DNA from: Tychonema sp. LEGE 07203
GTDB taxonomy: Bacteria > Cyanobacteriota > Cyanobacteriia > Cyanobacteriales > Microcoleaceae
Assembly (NCBI RefSeq): GCF_015207285.1
Contig: NZ_JADEXD010000009.1
Span: forward strand, 1-64,000
Direction of reading: 5' to 3'
DNA length: 64,000 nt
In this document: piece after piece, positions 16,243-25,021 of the stretch
How positions within the stretch are numbered: position 1 is the first letter of the stretch
Layout of the letters: every line of letters begins with the position of its first letter
Translations under genes and position numbers: made by a program
Notes under the pieces: generated by a model
What the model was told of the DNA's origin: nothing
Databases searched by the model: none
What the model saw: only the letters and a program-made list of their open reading frames with translations

Positions 16243-16330
16243 GTCGGGCATGGGGCCTAAAAGCATCGGGCCTAAAAGCATCGGGCATGGGGCCTAAAAG
16301 CATCGGGCATGGGGGATGGGGCATGGGGCA
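16243..16330. repeat. GGGCATGGGGCCTAAAAGCATC short tandem repeat
   Basis: Units built from GGGC(ATGGGGCC)TAAAAGCATC repeat four times between the convergent rodA and rhomboid genes, then grade into GGGGCAT repeats. Confidence 0.7.
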
Positions 16331-16384
16331 TACCTCACAACGATCTCGAAACAACGATCTCGAACCGCTATAATTGCTATTATT

Positions 16385-16978
16385 TTAGTTTTTTATTGCC
16401 CGTTTTTTTCGGCCCAAAAGTTGAGCTGCTAATACCCCTCCGACAAACCCAAAGAAATGCCCTTGCCAGGAAATTCCCGGCTGCTGCGGCAAAACTCCCC
16501 AAATTAAACTGCCGTAGAGCAAACCGACAATTAAAGATACCAAAATAGAGGTAAAGCTGCGTTCAAAATAGCCCCGCAGCAGCAAAAAGCCAAAGTAACC
16601 AAAAATTAATCCGCTGGCACCAATGTGAACGGAATTGGACGCGCCTGTCAGCCAAACGCCGAATCCGCTGACGAGCACAGTGACGGCACTCACGATGAAA
16701 AAGTCGCTGATTTCTCGCAGCATTATCAACCAACCAAATGTCACAAACGGGAGGGTATTGGCTGCTAAGTGAGCAAAACTGCCGTGCAGAAAAGGCATGA
16801 AGAGGATGCCTTCAAGCCCTTGGATGCTGCGGGGGCGGACTCCGTAGGCATTCAGCGCGCCTCGGAATAGGAATACATCGACAATTTCGATAATCCAGAG
16901 GAGGGAGACGAAGCCGCCGAGAATGGCGGCGTGGCTTTGCAATTCGCGGGTGATAGCTTTGCTTTCTGGGTGGCTCAT
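16385..16978 (-). CDS. Rhomboid-family intramembrane serine protease
   Basis: The start at the ATG complementary to 16976-16978 gives 197 residues; the open frame extends 26 codons further without family likeness. Six membrane helices are visible. The HGSFAHLAANTLPFV segment carries the conserved His/Asn of the second helix region, GASGLIFGYFGF supplies the catalytic Ser of the GxSx motif, and GHFFGFVGG the catalytic His. It probably cleaves membrane proteins within the bilayer. Its target is unknown, and it is convergent with rodA. Confidence 0.9.
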   Translation of the reverse strand: MSHPESKAITRELQSHAAILGGFVSLLWIIEIVDVFLFRGALNAYGVRPRSIQGLEGILFMPFLHGSFAHLAANTLPFVTFGWLIMLREISDFFIVSAVTVLVSGFGVWLTGASNSVHIGASGLIFGYFGFLLLRGYFERSFTSILVSLIVGLLYGSLIWGVLPQQPGISWQGHFFGFVGGVLAAQLLGRKKRAIKN

Positions 16979-17448
16979 GGGTTGTGAGGGCGGTGATATT
17001 CGGTTATTTATAATTGTAGGAGTTGTTTGCCGATCGCGCGAAGCGACACTTGGCACTAGCTTTCAGGGTTTTTGCAGTCGAGCTTATTTAAAACTATTAT
17101 AACTTTGATTTGAAATTCCGCATTTTCACCTATAGAATAATTCACCTTAATGCGTCAGAATGATAAAAGAACAGCAGGAGGAGAGTTAACCAAAGGTTGA
17201 AGTTAGAACGTATAAGGCAGAGTTTTTACCCCATAGGTAAATTCTAGGGCTGGCAATGAGGACACTTTGGCGATCGCACACTGTCTATAAAAACTCAGGA
17301 ACTACTTGTCTCGGTTCTAGTCATTAATTAAAGAACTTTCATCCGGTAAAGCAAAACGAGCTGCTGTAGGTACTTATTGTAGACAAAATCCAGTACAAGC
17401 TCTACAAAGAGTTCTTGGCACCTCGTTCTAAAAGAGGAGAAGAGCAAT
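16979..17448. other. Intergenic region, no gene seen
   Basis: This divergent region between the rhomboid gene and the Mo-nitrogenase-domain gene must hold both promoters. No repeat or RNA gene was recognised. Confidence 0.4.
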
Positions 17449-17826
17449 ATGAACGTATTTGAGCAAAAATTACCCCAGAGAATTCTGCCAATTTGGGTAT
17501 GGCATCGCAAAGAAGAAATTACTGTTACTGTCGCTACAATTTCTCAGCCTTACAGTAAAAAGCCGCGCTTTGATTTGTTACATCCGCTGAAAGAGTGGAT
17601 CGAGAACACGGAAATTAAGAGTCAAAAATTTGCTCGATTTTTGTGTAAGTATATTCCGTCGCAGTGTCCGTTTGAGCGGGAAGTCAAAGTTGGCGATCGC
17701 ACTTTATTTTCCATTCCGCCGTTGTGCAAGTTAAATCCGCTTTACGAGCAAGTGGTTGGGATTCGTTTTCGGGCTTTGTGTTATTTGGCTGACGAGTGCG
17801 GCGTGGATGTGACAACCTATTGTTAA
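17449..17826 (+). CDS. Stand-alone Mo-dependent nitrogenase C-terminal-domain protein
   Basis: The 125 residues match the small cyanobacterial family named for the C-terminal domain of Mo-dependent nitrogenase. The signature is HPLKEWIENTEIKSQKFARFLCKYIPSQCPFER, then IPPLCKLNPLYEQVVGIRFRALCYLADECG. Several Cys (about 78, 84, 101, 115, 120 and the C-terminal residue) could bind metal or form disulfides. AGAGGAGAAG lies 8-17 bases before the ATG. The family is common outside nif clusters and no nif genes occur here, so a nitrogenase role should not be assumed. Confidence 0.8.
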   Translation: MNVFEQKLPQRILPIWVWHRKEEITVTVATISQPYSKKPRFDLLHPLKEWIENTEIKSQKFARFLCKYIPSQCPFEREVKVGDRTLFSIPPLCKLNPLYEQVVGIRFRALCYLADECGVDVTTYC

Positions 17827-18249
17827 TTTTCCAAATTTTTAATTTCTAACTCTTTTTTTCGCCCTCCTTTCTCTTTATTGGGGAGGGTTTTTGATTTTCA
17901 GATTATTCGGCGGTTAAAACCGCTACTACACAAGCACAAGTTCGGCGGTTGAAACCGCTCCTTATCAAACAAAGTCTGCCTTCGCAGACTAAGAGAGCGC
18001 GATCGCATTTAAATACTAAAGAGAGCGAATTATATCAAATCTTCTCTTCATCGGAATAGTAAATTCACTGTTAACAGTTAACAGTTGACAGTTAACAATT
18101 AACAGTTAACAGTTAACAGTTAACAGTTGACAGTTAACATCATGTATGAGTGCAACCGGAATTGGTATTACTCGTTGTTGGAGAAAGAGTTTGCCGTTTT
18201 TATGAGAAAAACATTGATTCAACCGCCTTAAACCCCCTGTTACACAGAC
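17827..18249. repeat. Intergenic repeats: GGCGGTTGAAACCGC palindromes and TTAACAGT heptamers
   Basis: GGCGGTTAAAACCGC (17911) and GGCGGTTGAAACCGC (17944) are two copies of a dispersed palindrome. At about 18065-18140 there are some ten TTAACAG/TTGACAG heptamers. No gene is supported. Confidence 0.65.
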
Positions 18250-18366
18250 AGGCTGAGCATGATTAAACACGCCGCAGGCACCTTGTTTTACCCAGTCTGC
18301 AGTCAAAAACCAGATCGACGAATAAGCCCAGAAAAAACCGGCCAAACCCCATCCGAGAGGAATCAT
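18250..18366 (-). pseudogene. Possible C-terminal remnant of a P-type cation ATPase
   Basis: About 38 codons read PLGWGLAGFFWAYSSIWFLTADWVKQG and a following FNHAQP. The pattern resembles the last membrane helix and tail of plasma-membrane-type P-ATPases (GWxLAxFVWxYALxWFLxxDxVK). Nothing upstream continues the protein; an AT-rich repeat begins within a few bases. The assignment rests on one short helix and is tentative. Confidence 0.35.
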
Positions 18367-18480
18367 TCGATTTTAGAGTTGAGATTTTGGATGCAAGGAT
18401 TTACCCCACGGATCGAGGATCGGGCTTGAGGATTTTAGATTTTGGATTGATTCCACGGAGCAATCCGGGGGATTATACCA
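18364..18480 (-). repeat. AT-rich repeat family, copy 1 (inverted)
   Basis: Read on the minus strand it contains ATTGCTCCGTGG, GGGGTAAATCCTTGCATCC and AAAATCTCAA.TCTAAAATCGAATGA, matching copy 2 at 21340-21466 in the opposite orientation. Confidence 0.75.
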
Positions 18481-18665
18481 CCTTTGAAATTCGCTTGTCA
18501 GAAAAAAGAATTAGAGGAGGTAAGAATAGTCTTGAATCTAGAAAAGTGATTGACTTTTGATAGTTTCAAGGCTTATTCCTTGCACCTCATTCACTTTTTA
18601 TCCCTCTCAATCCATTGAGTTATCTAGGTTTTTGGTTAAATCAGCAAGCCCTAATTACGAATTAT

Positions 18666-19805
18666 TTAATAGCGCAGGATCGCAGCGATCGCTTTATGTT
18701 CAGGTACATCTTCCTGTTCTACGGCGTAAACCGTTCCCCCATTGGTTAGGGTATGTAGTGCCGCTAGATCGAGCAAATCTTCGTCGCCTGTTTCCTGTTG
18801 AGCATGAATCTGAATGGAATTCGCTTCTGGATTGAATACTCCCCAAACGTTTTTATTAATAGGCACAAACAAGGTTTCAACACGCTGGAAATAAGCGGCA
18901 GTTACGACTTTTTCGATAGTATTAGCCGTTTGTTCGCTACCTTGTAGTTCCTCGTAATGGGAAATTTTTGATATTTTGGCGAGATCGAAATAGGGTTGTG
19001 CAATCTGCCAAGCCTGGGTATGCAGTTCTTCCAAAGTCAAAGTTTCTGGATTACCAGGGATACCATCAGGTAGCAAATGGGCATAAGTATTTGCCTCGTG
19101 ATAAATCGGCAATAGATAATCAACTCCTGCCAAAATTAGCGGTGCTTGCTGGTTTTTGAAGAAAGACTCTAAACCGCTGTTAACTTGGCGAAAGTAACGC
19201 AATAAATCATTTTTCTGATCTTCGTTTCCGGCTCCTTGTCCGTGAAAAATCGCACTATTGCCTTTTGATGAGGCTGTATGTGCTTGGAGGCTTTTTTGGG
19301 GATCGTCGTACTGCAAGGCTGCTGCGATGTTGGTGGGTACATCTGTTAACTCAACTTCATCCAAGTGATAACGGGTTCCTTGAAATAACCGCACTTGGTT
19401 TTGGCTCAAGGCTAGAACAGAAAACGTCCCATCCCCTGACATTAGTTGCAGTAGTGGTTTGATGTGGAAGCGATCGCCCACTACCGTTAATTCAGGGAAA
19501 GCGATCGGCAAACAGTAGTAGCGGAACTGATTGGGAGATAGAAAAATTGCCAGTCCATCGCTTTGATGTTGCCAGAAGTCATAGGTATCTAGCTCATGAA
19601 TGGGTTGCAGCAACTCTTTGGCATCCTGCTCGCGCAGTCCCATCGCCAGCAATTTTTCGACCGCTTGTCGAACCAAATTCTTTAACCGAATCGGATTTTG
19701 CTTGGTTTCGACTCCTAAACGCTCCATTGGCGCATAGATCGAGATACAGGTCGAGTTTGATGCTGTAGTTAAAGCGGTCAATTCATCAACAGTGAATAAG
19801 TTCAT
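18666..19805 (-). CDS. baeRF3-type release-factor-like protein
   Basis: The 379-residue soluble protein is of the bacterial relatives of archaeo-eukaryotic release factor 1 (baeRF). Recognisable parts are an N-terminal sensor-like half (CISIYAPMER to GDGTFSVLALSQNQVRLFQGTRYHL), a central GNSAIFHGQGAGNEDQKNDLLRYFRQVNSGLESF helix with LILAGVDYLLPIYHEAN, and a C-terminal half with VETLFVPINKNVWGVFN, DLLDLAALHTLTNGGTVYAVEQ. Such proteins are thought to act on stalled or hibernating ribosomes. It heads a minus-strand block with other translation- and redox-stress genes; a second eRF1-like protein is at 21496-21900. Confidence 0.8.
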   Translation of the reverse strand: MNLFTVDELTALTTASNSTCISIYAPMERLGVETKQNPIRLKNLVRQAVEKLLAMGLREQDAKELLQPIHELDTYDFWQHQSDGLAIFLSPNQFRYYCLPIAFPELTVVGDRFHIKPLLQLMSGDGTFSVLALSQNQVRLFQGTRYHLDEVELTDVPTNIAAALQYDDPQKSLQAHTASSKGNSAIFHGQGAGNEDQKNDLLRYFRQVNSGLESFFKNQQAPLILAGVDYLLPIYHEANTYAHLLPDGIPGNPETLTLEELHTQAWQIAQPYFDLAKISKISHYEELQGSEQTANTIEKVVTAAYFQRVETLFVPINKNVWGVFNPEANSIQIHAQQETGDEDLLDLAALHTLTNGGTVYAVEQEDVPEHKAIAAILRY

Positions 19806-19853
19806 GATGTACTTCTCAGTAATTTTTTCGATCGAGTTTGTATCAGGTTTTAA

Positions 19854-20384
19854 TCAATGGCCAATCAGGGTTTGCCATTCCTGAATTGCAGTAGAGGGAA
19901 CAGATAAGCTGACGGATTCACCGTCGATGGTTGGTAATGTCATTTGCAGGGGAATCTCCGCTTGTAACTGAGGTAGGGCAAGCTGAATGTCATATTCTGC
20001 GACATTCGCTGGGGCTGGTGTGTCCTGAGAAATTTCGCTAGAAATATCCTTGGCGGTTAGAGTTTCGCCCATAGATGTTGTCAAGGTAAGCGGTTGAGTG
20101 CGATCGAATTCCACCGCACCAGGAAAGCCCACGACGCGCAGAGAGATACTAGAACTACCTTCGGGATGGATGCGCTTAAAGGCGATCGCCTGCCAGGATT
20201 TTCCGTTTTGATCTTGCAAGGTTTGTCGGGATTGGTAGAGCATTTGCCCTGGATATTCTTCGATTTGCGTCAAATATGCAAAAGCGGGTAAGGGACTCCA
20301 GACAACCAGTGAAACGCAGATTAAAGCAGCTAGCAGCCAGCGCAGCGGGTAAATTTTCAACCCGTTAAAGCAGATAGAGTTCAT
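19854..20384 (-). CDS. DUF3122-family secreted protein
   Basis: The start at the ATG complementary to 20382-20384 follows AAGAGGAT at good spacing and gives 176 residues. An N-terminal hydrophobic segment (WLLAALICVSLVVWSPLPAFA) is a signal peptide with an AFA cleavage site. The mature part, with ALRQI-like YLTQIEEYPGQMLYQSRQTLQDQNGKSWQAIAFKR and VVGFPGAVEFDRTQPL, fits the cyanobacterial DUF3122 family, of unknown function. It lies between the baeRF and rhodanese genes on the same strand. Confidence 0.75.
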   Translation of the reverse strand: MNSICFNGLKIYPLRWLLAALICVSLVVWSPLPAFAYLTQIEEYPGQMLYQSRQTLQDQNGKSWQAIAFKRIHPEGSSSISLRVVGFPGAVEFDRTQPLTLTTSMGETLTAKDISSEISQDTPAPANVAEYDIQLALPQLQAEIPLQMTLPTIDGESVSLSVPSTAIQEWQTLIGH

Positions 20385-20446
20385 CACAAAAATCCTCTTA
20401 AAGTAAGTTAAAAGCTTTGGCAATTGCAGAGTAAAAATTCGGAATT

Positions 20447-20968
20447 TTAACTAGAAGCGATCGCTTCTCCTGCGGTTTTCCAACCTGCAAAGCTAGGTGG
20501 AAACCCCTGGACATTATCATAACCCAATAAGTGCAGTGTCATTACTCCCATTGCCGCTCGATAACCGGCGGAACAATACAGCACTACAGGGCGATCCTGC
20601 GGAATTTGCTCCAGATTCTGCGCCAGGGTTTGGAGGGGAATATTGATGGCATCAGGTATATGTCCAGACTTATACTCAGAGGGCTCTCGCACATCCACCA
20701 ACAGGGTTTGAGGGTTCTTTAATTGTTTTTTTAACCCTTCGACATTGGCGATCGTGTAATAGCCTGCTGGAATCGATGTCAGAAAGCGATCGATTGTTGA
20801 TTCCAGATTTACGGTTTTTTCAGACATTGCTTGCATCTTTTCTTGAAAGATTGGTTCATTTTCTACGATAGTTGCTGCGAGGATCGGGTTTTGCCCAATG
20901 CCAACCAAAAAACAAAAACATAGTGCAAAACCCAGCAATATCGTCTGAATTGATTTCTTAAAGCTCAT
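20447..20968 (-). CDS. Secreted single-domain rhodanese
   Basis: The 173 residues begin with a signal peptide or anchor (TILLGFALCFCFLVGIGQNPILA). Residues about 60-170 form a rhodanese domain: LLVDVREPSEYKSGHIPDAINIPL, the active-site loop CSAGYRA with the catalytic Cys, and GYDNVQGFPPSFAGW. It should transfer sulfane sulfur or act as a periplasmic or lumenal redox or signalling domain. GGAG is positioned 9-12 bases before the ATG. Confidence 0.88.
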   Translation of the reverse strand: MSFKKSIQTILLGFALCFCFLVGIGQNPILAATIVENEPIFQEKMQAMSEKTVNLESTIDRFLTSIPAGYYTIANVEGLKKQLKNPQTLLVDVREPSEYKSGHIPDAINIPLQTLAQNLEQIPQDRPVVLYCSAGYRAAMGVMTLHLLGYDNVQGFPPSFAGWKTAGEAIASS

Positions 20969-21046
20969 AGATTTCTCCGGAAATGGATTTTCTCGATATC
21001 ACTTCATCCTCAAACCCACCAGGGCTTTTCTCCAGTGCGGAGATCG

Positions 21047-21205
21047 TTATTTCGTCCAAGGTGAGATCAAAATGCTGTTATCGATCGCCACAACCCGGAC
21101 AATCTTCAGCGGTAGAGGAGCCGGGCCGCGCACCACCGTCTCATCAGGAGCATAGCCGGAACCATGACAGGGACATTGAAATTGCCGATCCATTGGATTC
21201 CAGGG
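21047..21205 (-). pseudogene. C-terminal remnant of a Rieske iron-sulfur protein
   Basis: On the minus strand 52 codons read PWNPMDRQFQCPCHGSGYAPD, then VVRGPAPLPLKIVRVVAID and SPWTK before TAA. CPCHGSGY is the second cluster-binding motif of cytochrome b6f-type Rieske proteins and PWNPMD the usual residues before it. The first motif (CTHLGC), the membrane anchor and the start are gone: just upstream, NDLLSF replaces them and leads to no Rieske-like sequence. It is a gene fragment. Confidence 0.75.
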
Positions 21206-21339
21206 AAAGGAAAGTAAATCATTTTTTCACACCCGATCGGAATTATTCGCTTTCTTTTTCGGCGTTTCTACAAGCACAGAAATCTGGAGCAAACTTAGCC
21301 CAATAATTTTGATTGAGGCGTTGACAAGCAAATTTCAAA

Positions 21340-21466
21340 GGTAGTACCCGCCACGCGATCGATCCACCGAATCAATCAAAAATCTCAAATCTAAAATTCT
21401 CAAGCCCCCGAATTGCTCCGTGGGGTAAATCCTTGCATCCAAAATCTCAAATCTAAAATCGAATGA
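21340..21466 (+). repeat. AT-rich repeat family, copy 2
   Basis: It contains ACCCGCCACG, CAAAAATCTCAAATCTAAAAT, ATTGCTCCGTGGGG, TAAATCCTTGCATCC and AAAATCGAATGA. It is inverted relative to copy 1 and in the same orientation as copy 3 near 27.36-27.48 kb. Confidence 0.75.
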
Positions 21467-21495
21467 CTGCGTGGGTTCTCCATTACAGCCGATCG

Positions 21496-21900
21496 CTACT
21501 TTGTAAAGTGCTGTCGATTCTTCGCAGCAATCTGAGAATCAGTCATTTTGTCAACTGTTTCAATACCTACAACACCGGCACTGAGGTCATTTTCTTCAAA
21601 GCTTTTTTTGAGTTTATTTTTTTCCTCACCCGGCCCAAATATCAGAATAGATTCTGCATCACGAATGTACGCCATAACCTCATCGTAGTAAATATTGAGT
21701 TCTCCTGTGAAAGTTCTCTGGCGGCTCTTATCAGCGGGAATCTGACGTGATTTATAAATGCCCTTAAGAGGTGAATCACCAGAACGCCGAGGTTGTTTGT
21801 CTGCCTCAAAAATCATCTCTTTTATCTCTTCTCCTTTCTCTGCAATCACCATGACAGTAGCTTTCCTATGGTCAATCCACAGCCAGACTTTTGTTTTTAT
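21496..21900 (-). CDS. Small eRF1-like (host-attachment/translational machinery type) protein with apparent ATA start
   Basis: From the first ATG (21852) there are 118 residues with FTGELNIYYDEVMAYIRDAESILIFGPGEEKNKLKKSFEE and VVGIETVDKMTDSQIAAK, matching the family of short bacterial proteins related to the eRF1 fold that normally begin M-K-x-x-x-V-W-I-D-H-R-K-A. Here KTKVWLWIDHRKATV is encoded in frame upstream of that ATG, preceded by ATA at the expected start position, 6 bases after AAAGGAG, with TAA immediately before it. Either the start mutated to ATA or the protein is made from ATA or a shorter form. It probably acts on stressed ribosomes, as its baeRF neighbour may. Confidence 0.65.
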   Translation of the reverse strand: MKTKVWLWIDHRKATVMVIAEKGEEIKEMIFEADKQPRRSGDSPLKGIYKSRQIPADKSRQRTFTGELNIYYDEVMAYIRDAESILIFGPGEEKNKLKKSFEENDLSAGVVGIETVDKMTDSQIAAKNRQHFTK

Positions 21901-22639
21901 TTATATCTCCTTTGTTAATGAGTTCCACCTAATATGTACTGGGCAAAATTTCGCATTTTCAAATTCTGTATTTTTGATTGGATTAGGCACGGAAGCAAAC
22001 GATCTTTGACAATAATTTTGCTTGTGCTAATGGGTTTAAGTAAATACACTTCACCCTTGAAGTTCAATTATTATTGGGCAAAGCTTGTTAAAGAACAAGT
22101 TGAAGTGATTAATATGGCGATTGTTTTGCCACTCCAATGTAGTTTATTATATTAATATGCTACCCTTTATAATTGGCGAGGGTATCTTTCCTAAGGAATA
22201 GTTTTTATAAAAGCAGAGTTGTATTTAATTTGCGGGTCTTAGCAAGTTATTGGTTTAAACCTCTTCCCGCTCGGGCTTGAACCTCAGTTCGCAGTGCGTA
22301 AATCTCTGTTTGTAGAGCTTGATAGGTTCGCTATATTTCATAAGCTGTTGCGGCATTTAAACTATATGTCAAAAAACTATAAAACAATGCGTGGGGAGTA
22401 GGGGTTGGGCAGGAGAGCTCGCCCTGAATATGCAATGTTTATTTGCGCGACAGCTTACCGCATTTGATGCTTGTGTAAGGTATCAACTATTTAAAAGTAA
22501 CTTTCGAGCAGATCGGATCGTACTAACCGCCGGTCGTGGTGCGATCGGCAATGAATTTGAATCGATTTCCAAACAACCAGAGAGATTGTGTCAATAGCTT
22601 GTGAAGATTCGGACACGATCGCTTTTGCATTAACGCTTT
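21901..22639. other. Non-coding stretch, no gene supported
   Basis: Short open frames exist on both strands but none has family likeness or a good start. A minus-strand segment near 22260-22330 reads like a coiled-coil scrap (YQALQTEIYALRTEVQARAG) with stops around it. Confidence 0.4.
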
Positions 22640-23020
22640 TCATCCATTTGGTGTACAAGTTTGACTCATAATGGAGCGATCGTTCTTGAACACCTCTAAA
22701 GTCCCCTTCCCTTGACGATCTCCTTTACCACCAAGCACTTGATATTTATAGTTGCCATTCTTAAACTTATAAACTAGAGACGATCCTGTATCCTCTCTAG
22801 TTCCCTTACCCAAACTCAAATTACCTTGAGGACTTGTAGAACGGTAGAGAAGTTCGCCCGAATCATACCTTTTCCAAACATTAACATTGTATCCACCTTG
22901 GCACTTCAAACTGAGTACCAAGTCAGCAGTAGAGTCAGCCGAGGCTGGTAAGACGAGATAAGTTGAAACACCAGTCATCAAACCAAGCAGTAATGCAAAT
23001 CGCTTCAGTAGTGTTTTCAT
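22640..23020 (-). CDS. Small secreted hypothetical protein
   Basis: The ATG complementary to 23018-23020, after AAGAGAAA, gives 126 residues. A signal peptide (MKTLLKRFALLLGLMTGVST to ASA) is followed by a basic beta-rich domain with two Cys (CQGGYNVNVW and QTCTPNG) that could form a disulfide joining the ends. No family was recognised. It is 77 bp downstream of the CbpM-like gene on the same strand and may belong to that transcript. Confidence 0.65.
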   Translation of the reverse strand: MKTLLKRFALLLGLMTGVSTYLVLPASADSTADLVLSLKCQGGYNVNVWKRYDSGELLYRSTSPQGNLSLGKGTREDTGSSLVYKFKNGNYKYQVLGGKGDRQGKGTLEVFKNDRSIMSQTCTPNG

Positions 23021-23097
23021 AGTTTCTCTTGTAGTTTTGAGTGTTCGGTTTTCTACCCTCATCTTGACTTTGAGCATTCATTGGCGCGACAAATACC

Positions 23098-23409
23098 TCA
23101 TAAGGTACTTGATGGATGAGACTGATACGCCCTAAGTTGTGCTCGTAATTGGGCAATTTCTTGAGCCATATCTAACACCATTGCGGCTCCGACTAAGTTC
23201 AGTCCCAAGTCTTGACGCAACCGCTGAATCTGAGCAATTCTAGCAATCTCGCGGGAATGCAGCAGGTCGCCGATTGGTTCGATCACACCTAATTCAACAT
23301 AAATTTTCACTAGGGTAATTGAAGTTTCAGTTACCGATGCAGCATATTCAAAGGTGTAGAGTTGTTCGCCTTCGGGTGAAACCACAATTTTTGAAAGACT
23401 AAAGCTCAT
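23098..23409 (-). CDS. CbpM-like MerR-type chaperone modulator
   Basis: The 103 residues include a MerR-like helix pair ([26 protein letters not shown]) and a coiled C-terminus ([20 protein letters not shown] to [16 protein letters not shown]). This architecture and its 4-bp ATGA overlap with the upstream CbpA-like gene fit CbpM, which binds the J-domain co-chaperone and restrains it. The overlap implies translational coupling. Confidence 0.82.
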   Translation of the reverse strand: MSFSLSKIVVSPEGEQLYTFEYAASVTETSITLVKIYVELGVIEPIGDLLHSREIARIAQIQRLRQDLGLNLVGAAMVLDMAQEIAQLRAQLRAYQSHPSSTL

Positions 23410-24380
23410 AACTTAATTTCCTCTAACTGAGTACGCGGGTTAAAACTCGTATTTGCCTGGATTTTTTCGTAGCATTCTTGCTCGATCGCACTTAAGTCTT
23501 TCGGCGTGACAATTTGAAGTTTAGCTAATAAGTCACCTCGTCCTCCTTTTTGCAATGTCCAACCTTTGCCGCGCAGTCTTAATGATTGTCCCGATCGCAC
23601 TCCTTTAGGCACTTTCATTGTAACGCTACCATCGGGAGTTGGCACTCTGATTTCTGCCCCCAAAACGGCTTCATCGGGGCGAATTGGAATGTCACAAACT
23701 ATGTCATCACCCTCGAATCGAAAGAAGGAATGGGGCAAAATCTCGATCGTTAAATACAAATCGCCGCGCTGTTGAGAGAATGGACTAGGACGACCTTTAC
23801 CTTTGATTCTAATTCGACTACCGGGTTTTGCGCCTGCGGGAATGCGGACGTTGATTGTTTCATCGTCAAGTTGTAGCCGTTTCTGGACACCGTGAAATGC
23901 TTCCGAAAATGTGAGTGCGATCGCGGCTTCGGTATCCGGCGCGGGCGCTTGAGAACGAAATCCGTCCCCAAAATCATTAAAACCATTGGTCGCAGTTTGA
24001 TAGTTCTGGGTTCTACGTTTCGATCCACCTTTCATTCCCCCCAGCAAATCGTTGATAAATGAATCAAAGTCGTCGTAGCGATCGAAGTCTTCCGCCGAAA
24101 CATTAGTTCCTCTAGGAGTTGGCGCTTCAGTGTATCCCGGCTGATTCCAATATTGACCAAAGCGATCGTACTTTTGCCGGTTCTCTGGATCGGAAAGTAC
24201 CTCATTTGCTTCGTTCAAGTCTTTGAATTTTGCCTCTGCATCTTTATCCCCAGGATTGAGGTCAGGATGGTACTTGCGGGCCAGTTTGCGGTAAGCCCGT
24301 TTGATTTCTTCAGGAGTTGCTGTTTTGCTCACTCCCAGAATGGTGTAATAGTCTTTAAAATCCGTTGCCGTTGGCATCAC
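23406..24380 (-). CDS. cbpA: CbpA-type DnaJ co-chaperone
   Basis: The product has 324 residues. The J-domain (about 10-75) has the HPD motif in [17 protein letters not shown], followed by a G/F-type linker with YDRFGQYWN, and two DnaJ C-terminal beta-domains ([43 protein letters not shown]). The Cys-rich zinc finger of DnaJ is absent, as in CbpA. It delivers clients to DnaK under stress. An ATG is present at both codons 1 and 2; either could start the protein. Confidence 0.9.
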   Translation of the reverse strand: MMPTATDFKDYYTILGVSKTATPEEIKRAYRKLARKYHPDLNPGDKDAEAKFKDLNEANEVLSDPENRQKYDRFGQYWNQPGYTEAPTPRGTNVSAEDFDRYDDFDSFINDLLGGMKGGSKRRTQNYQTATNGFNDFGDGFRSQAPAPDTEAAIALTFSEAFHGVQKRLQLDDETINVRIPAGAKPGSRIRIKGKGRPSPFSQQRGDLYLTIEILPHSFFRFEGDDIVCDIPIRPDEAVLGAEIRVPTPDGSVTMKVPKGVRSGQSLRLRGKGWTLQKGGRGDLLAKLQIVTPKDLSAIEQECYEKIQANTSFNPRTQLEEIKL

Positions 24381-24504
24381 TGACCTCTCAATATGTAATG
24401 CTGTTATCTGAAATACTATCTGAAATTCTACTAAAAACGATCGTTCATCTAAACTTAATTTTAATTCAAAAATATGACTTATAAACTAGGTGGGAGTTGT
24501 CACT

Positions 24505-24523
24505 GCTCCAGAAATTCTGGAGC
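24505..24523. promoter_or_regulatory. Perfect 19-bp palindrome upstream of cbpA
   Basis: GCTCCAGAA-A-TTCTGGAGC lies in the gap between the hibernation-factor gene and cbpA, about 125 bp before the cbpA start. It could be an operator or a transcript hairpin; it lacks a T-run on either side and is not a CIRCE element. Confidence 0.35.
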
Positions 24524-24607
24524 GTGAATTGTTCATTATTTTGTCCTAGTTTTTCCAGAGTCCCTTACTTGTTTTCATCTCTGACTCCGGGGAAAATTTA
24601 TTGACTG

Positions 24608-24958
24608 TTAGCTAGACAGAGGCGGGTCAGTTCTCTGATTTTCTTGGTGGTGCAGCCGTCCGAGAGTGCTATCGATCAATCTGGTCAATTTATCGGCAGC
24701 CCCGTCCACAGCTTGGTCTAAGGTCGCTGCCTGATGTGTTACCGCGAGGGGTTGGAGTCCTTTGAGGCGGGCTTCGATCATGCAGCGCATATCGTTATCG
24801 CCGCCCTTCTTGTCGCTGTTCTCATCGCTCAGGTGAACATCAACGTGAGTGATGCGATCGCCGAATCGGTCTAAGGTATCCTTGATTGTAGATTCGACCT
24901 GTTGCGCGATCGCCTCGTTGCCTTCGATATTGCTGTCGGTGTTGATCTGAACTTGCAT
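24608..24958 (-). CDS. HPF/RaiA-type ribosome-associated protein
   Basis: The ATG complementary to 24956-24958 is preceded by AAAGGAT and gives 116 residues starting MQVQINTDSNIEGNEAIAQQ. DRFGDRITHVDVHLSDENSDKKGGDNDMRCMIEARLKGLQPLAV fits the beta-alpha-beta-beta-beta-alpha fold of hibernation-promoting factors, which dock in the 30S decoding region and silence ribosomes in stationary or stress states. It is the short form without a C-terminal dimerisation domain. A fragment of a second copy lies near 27243-27342. Confidence 0.85.
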   Translation of the reverse strand: MQVQINTDSNIEGNEAIAQQVESTIKDTLDRFGDRITHVDVHLSDENSDKKGGDNDMRCMIEARLKGLQPLAVTHQAATLDQAVDGAADKLTRLIDSTLGRLHHQENQRTDPPLSS

Positions 24959-25021
24959 ATCTTTATCCTTTGCTAATATTGACACTCCTCATCGGCGGAG
25001 TAATCCTACTCAACTCGACAA

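Noticed and set aside
17449-17826. Reading the Mo-nitrogenase-domain protein as evidence for a nif cluster
   Set aside because: The domain is common as a stand-alone cyanobacterial protein and no nif gene is present in the window.
20983-21306. 107-codon plus-strand open frame
   Set aside because: It overlaps the Rieske remnant, whose minus-strand reading is convincingly homologous; the plus frame has no likeness to a family.
22255-22335. Minus-strand coiled-coil scrap (TEIYALRTEVQARAG)
   Set aside because: Too short, with stops on both sides and no start; could be chance, so not listed as a gene.
22391-22597. 68-codon plus-strand open frame
   Set aside because: No ribosome site, no domain and poor codon character; kept as non-coding.
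24505-24523. CIRCE heat-shock operator upstream of cbpA
   Set aside because: The palindrome GCTCCAGAA-A-TTCTGGAGC does not match TTAGCACTC-N9-GAGTGCTAA.
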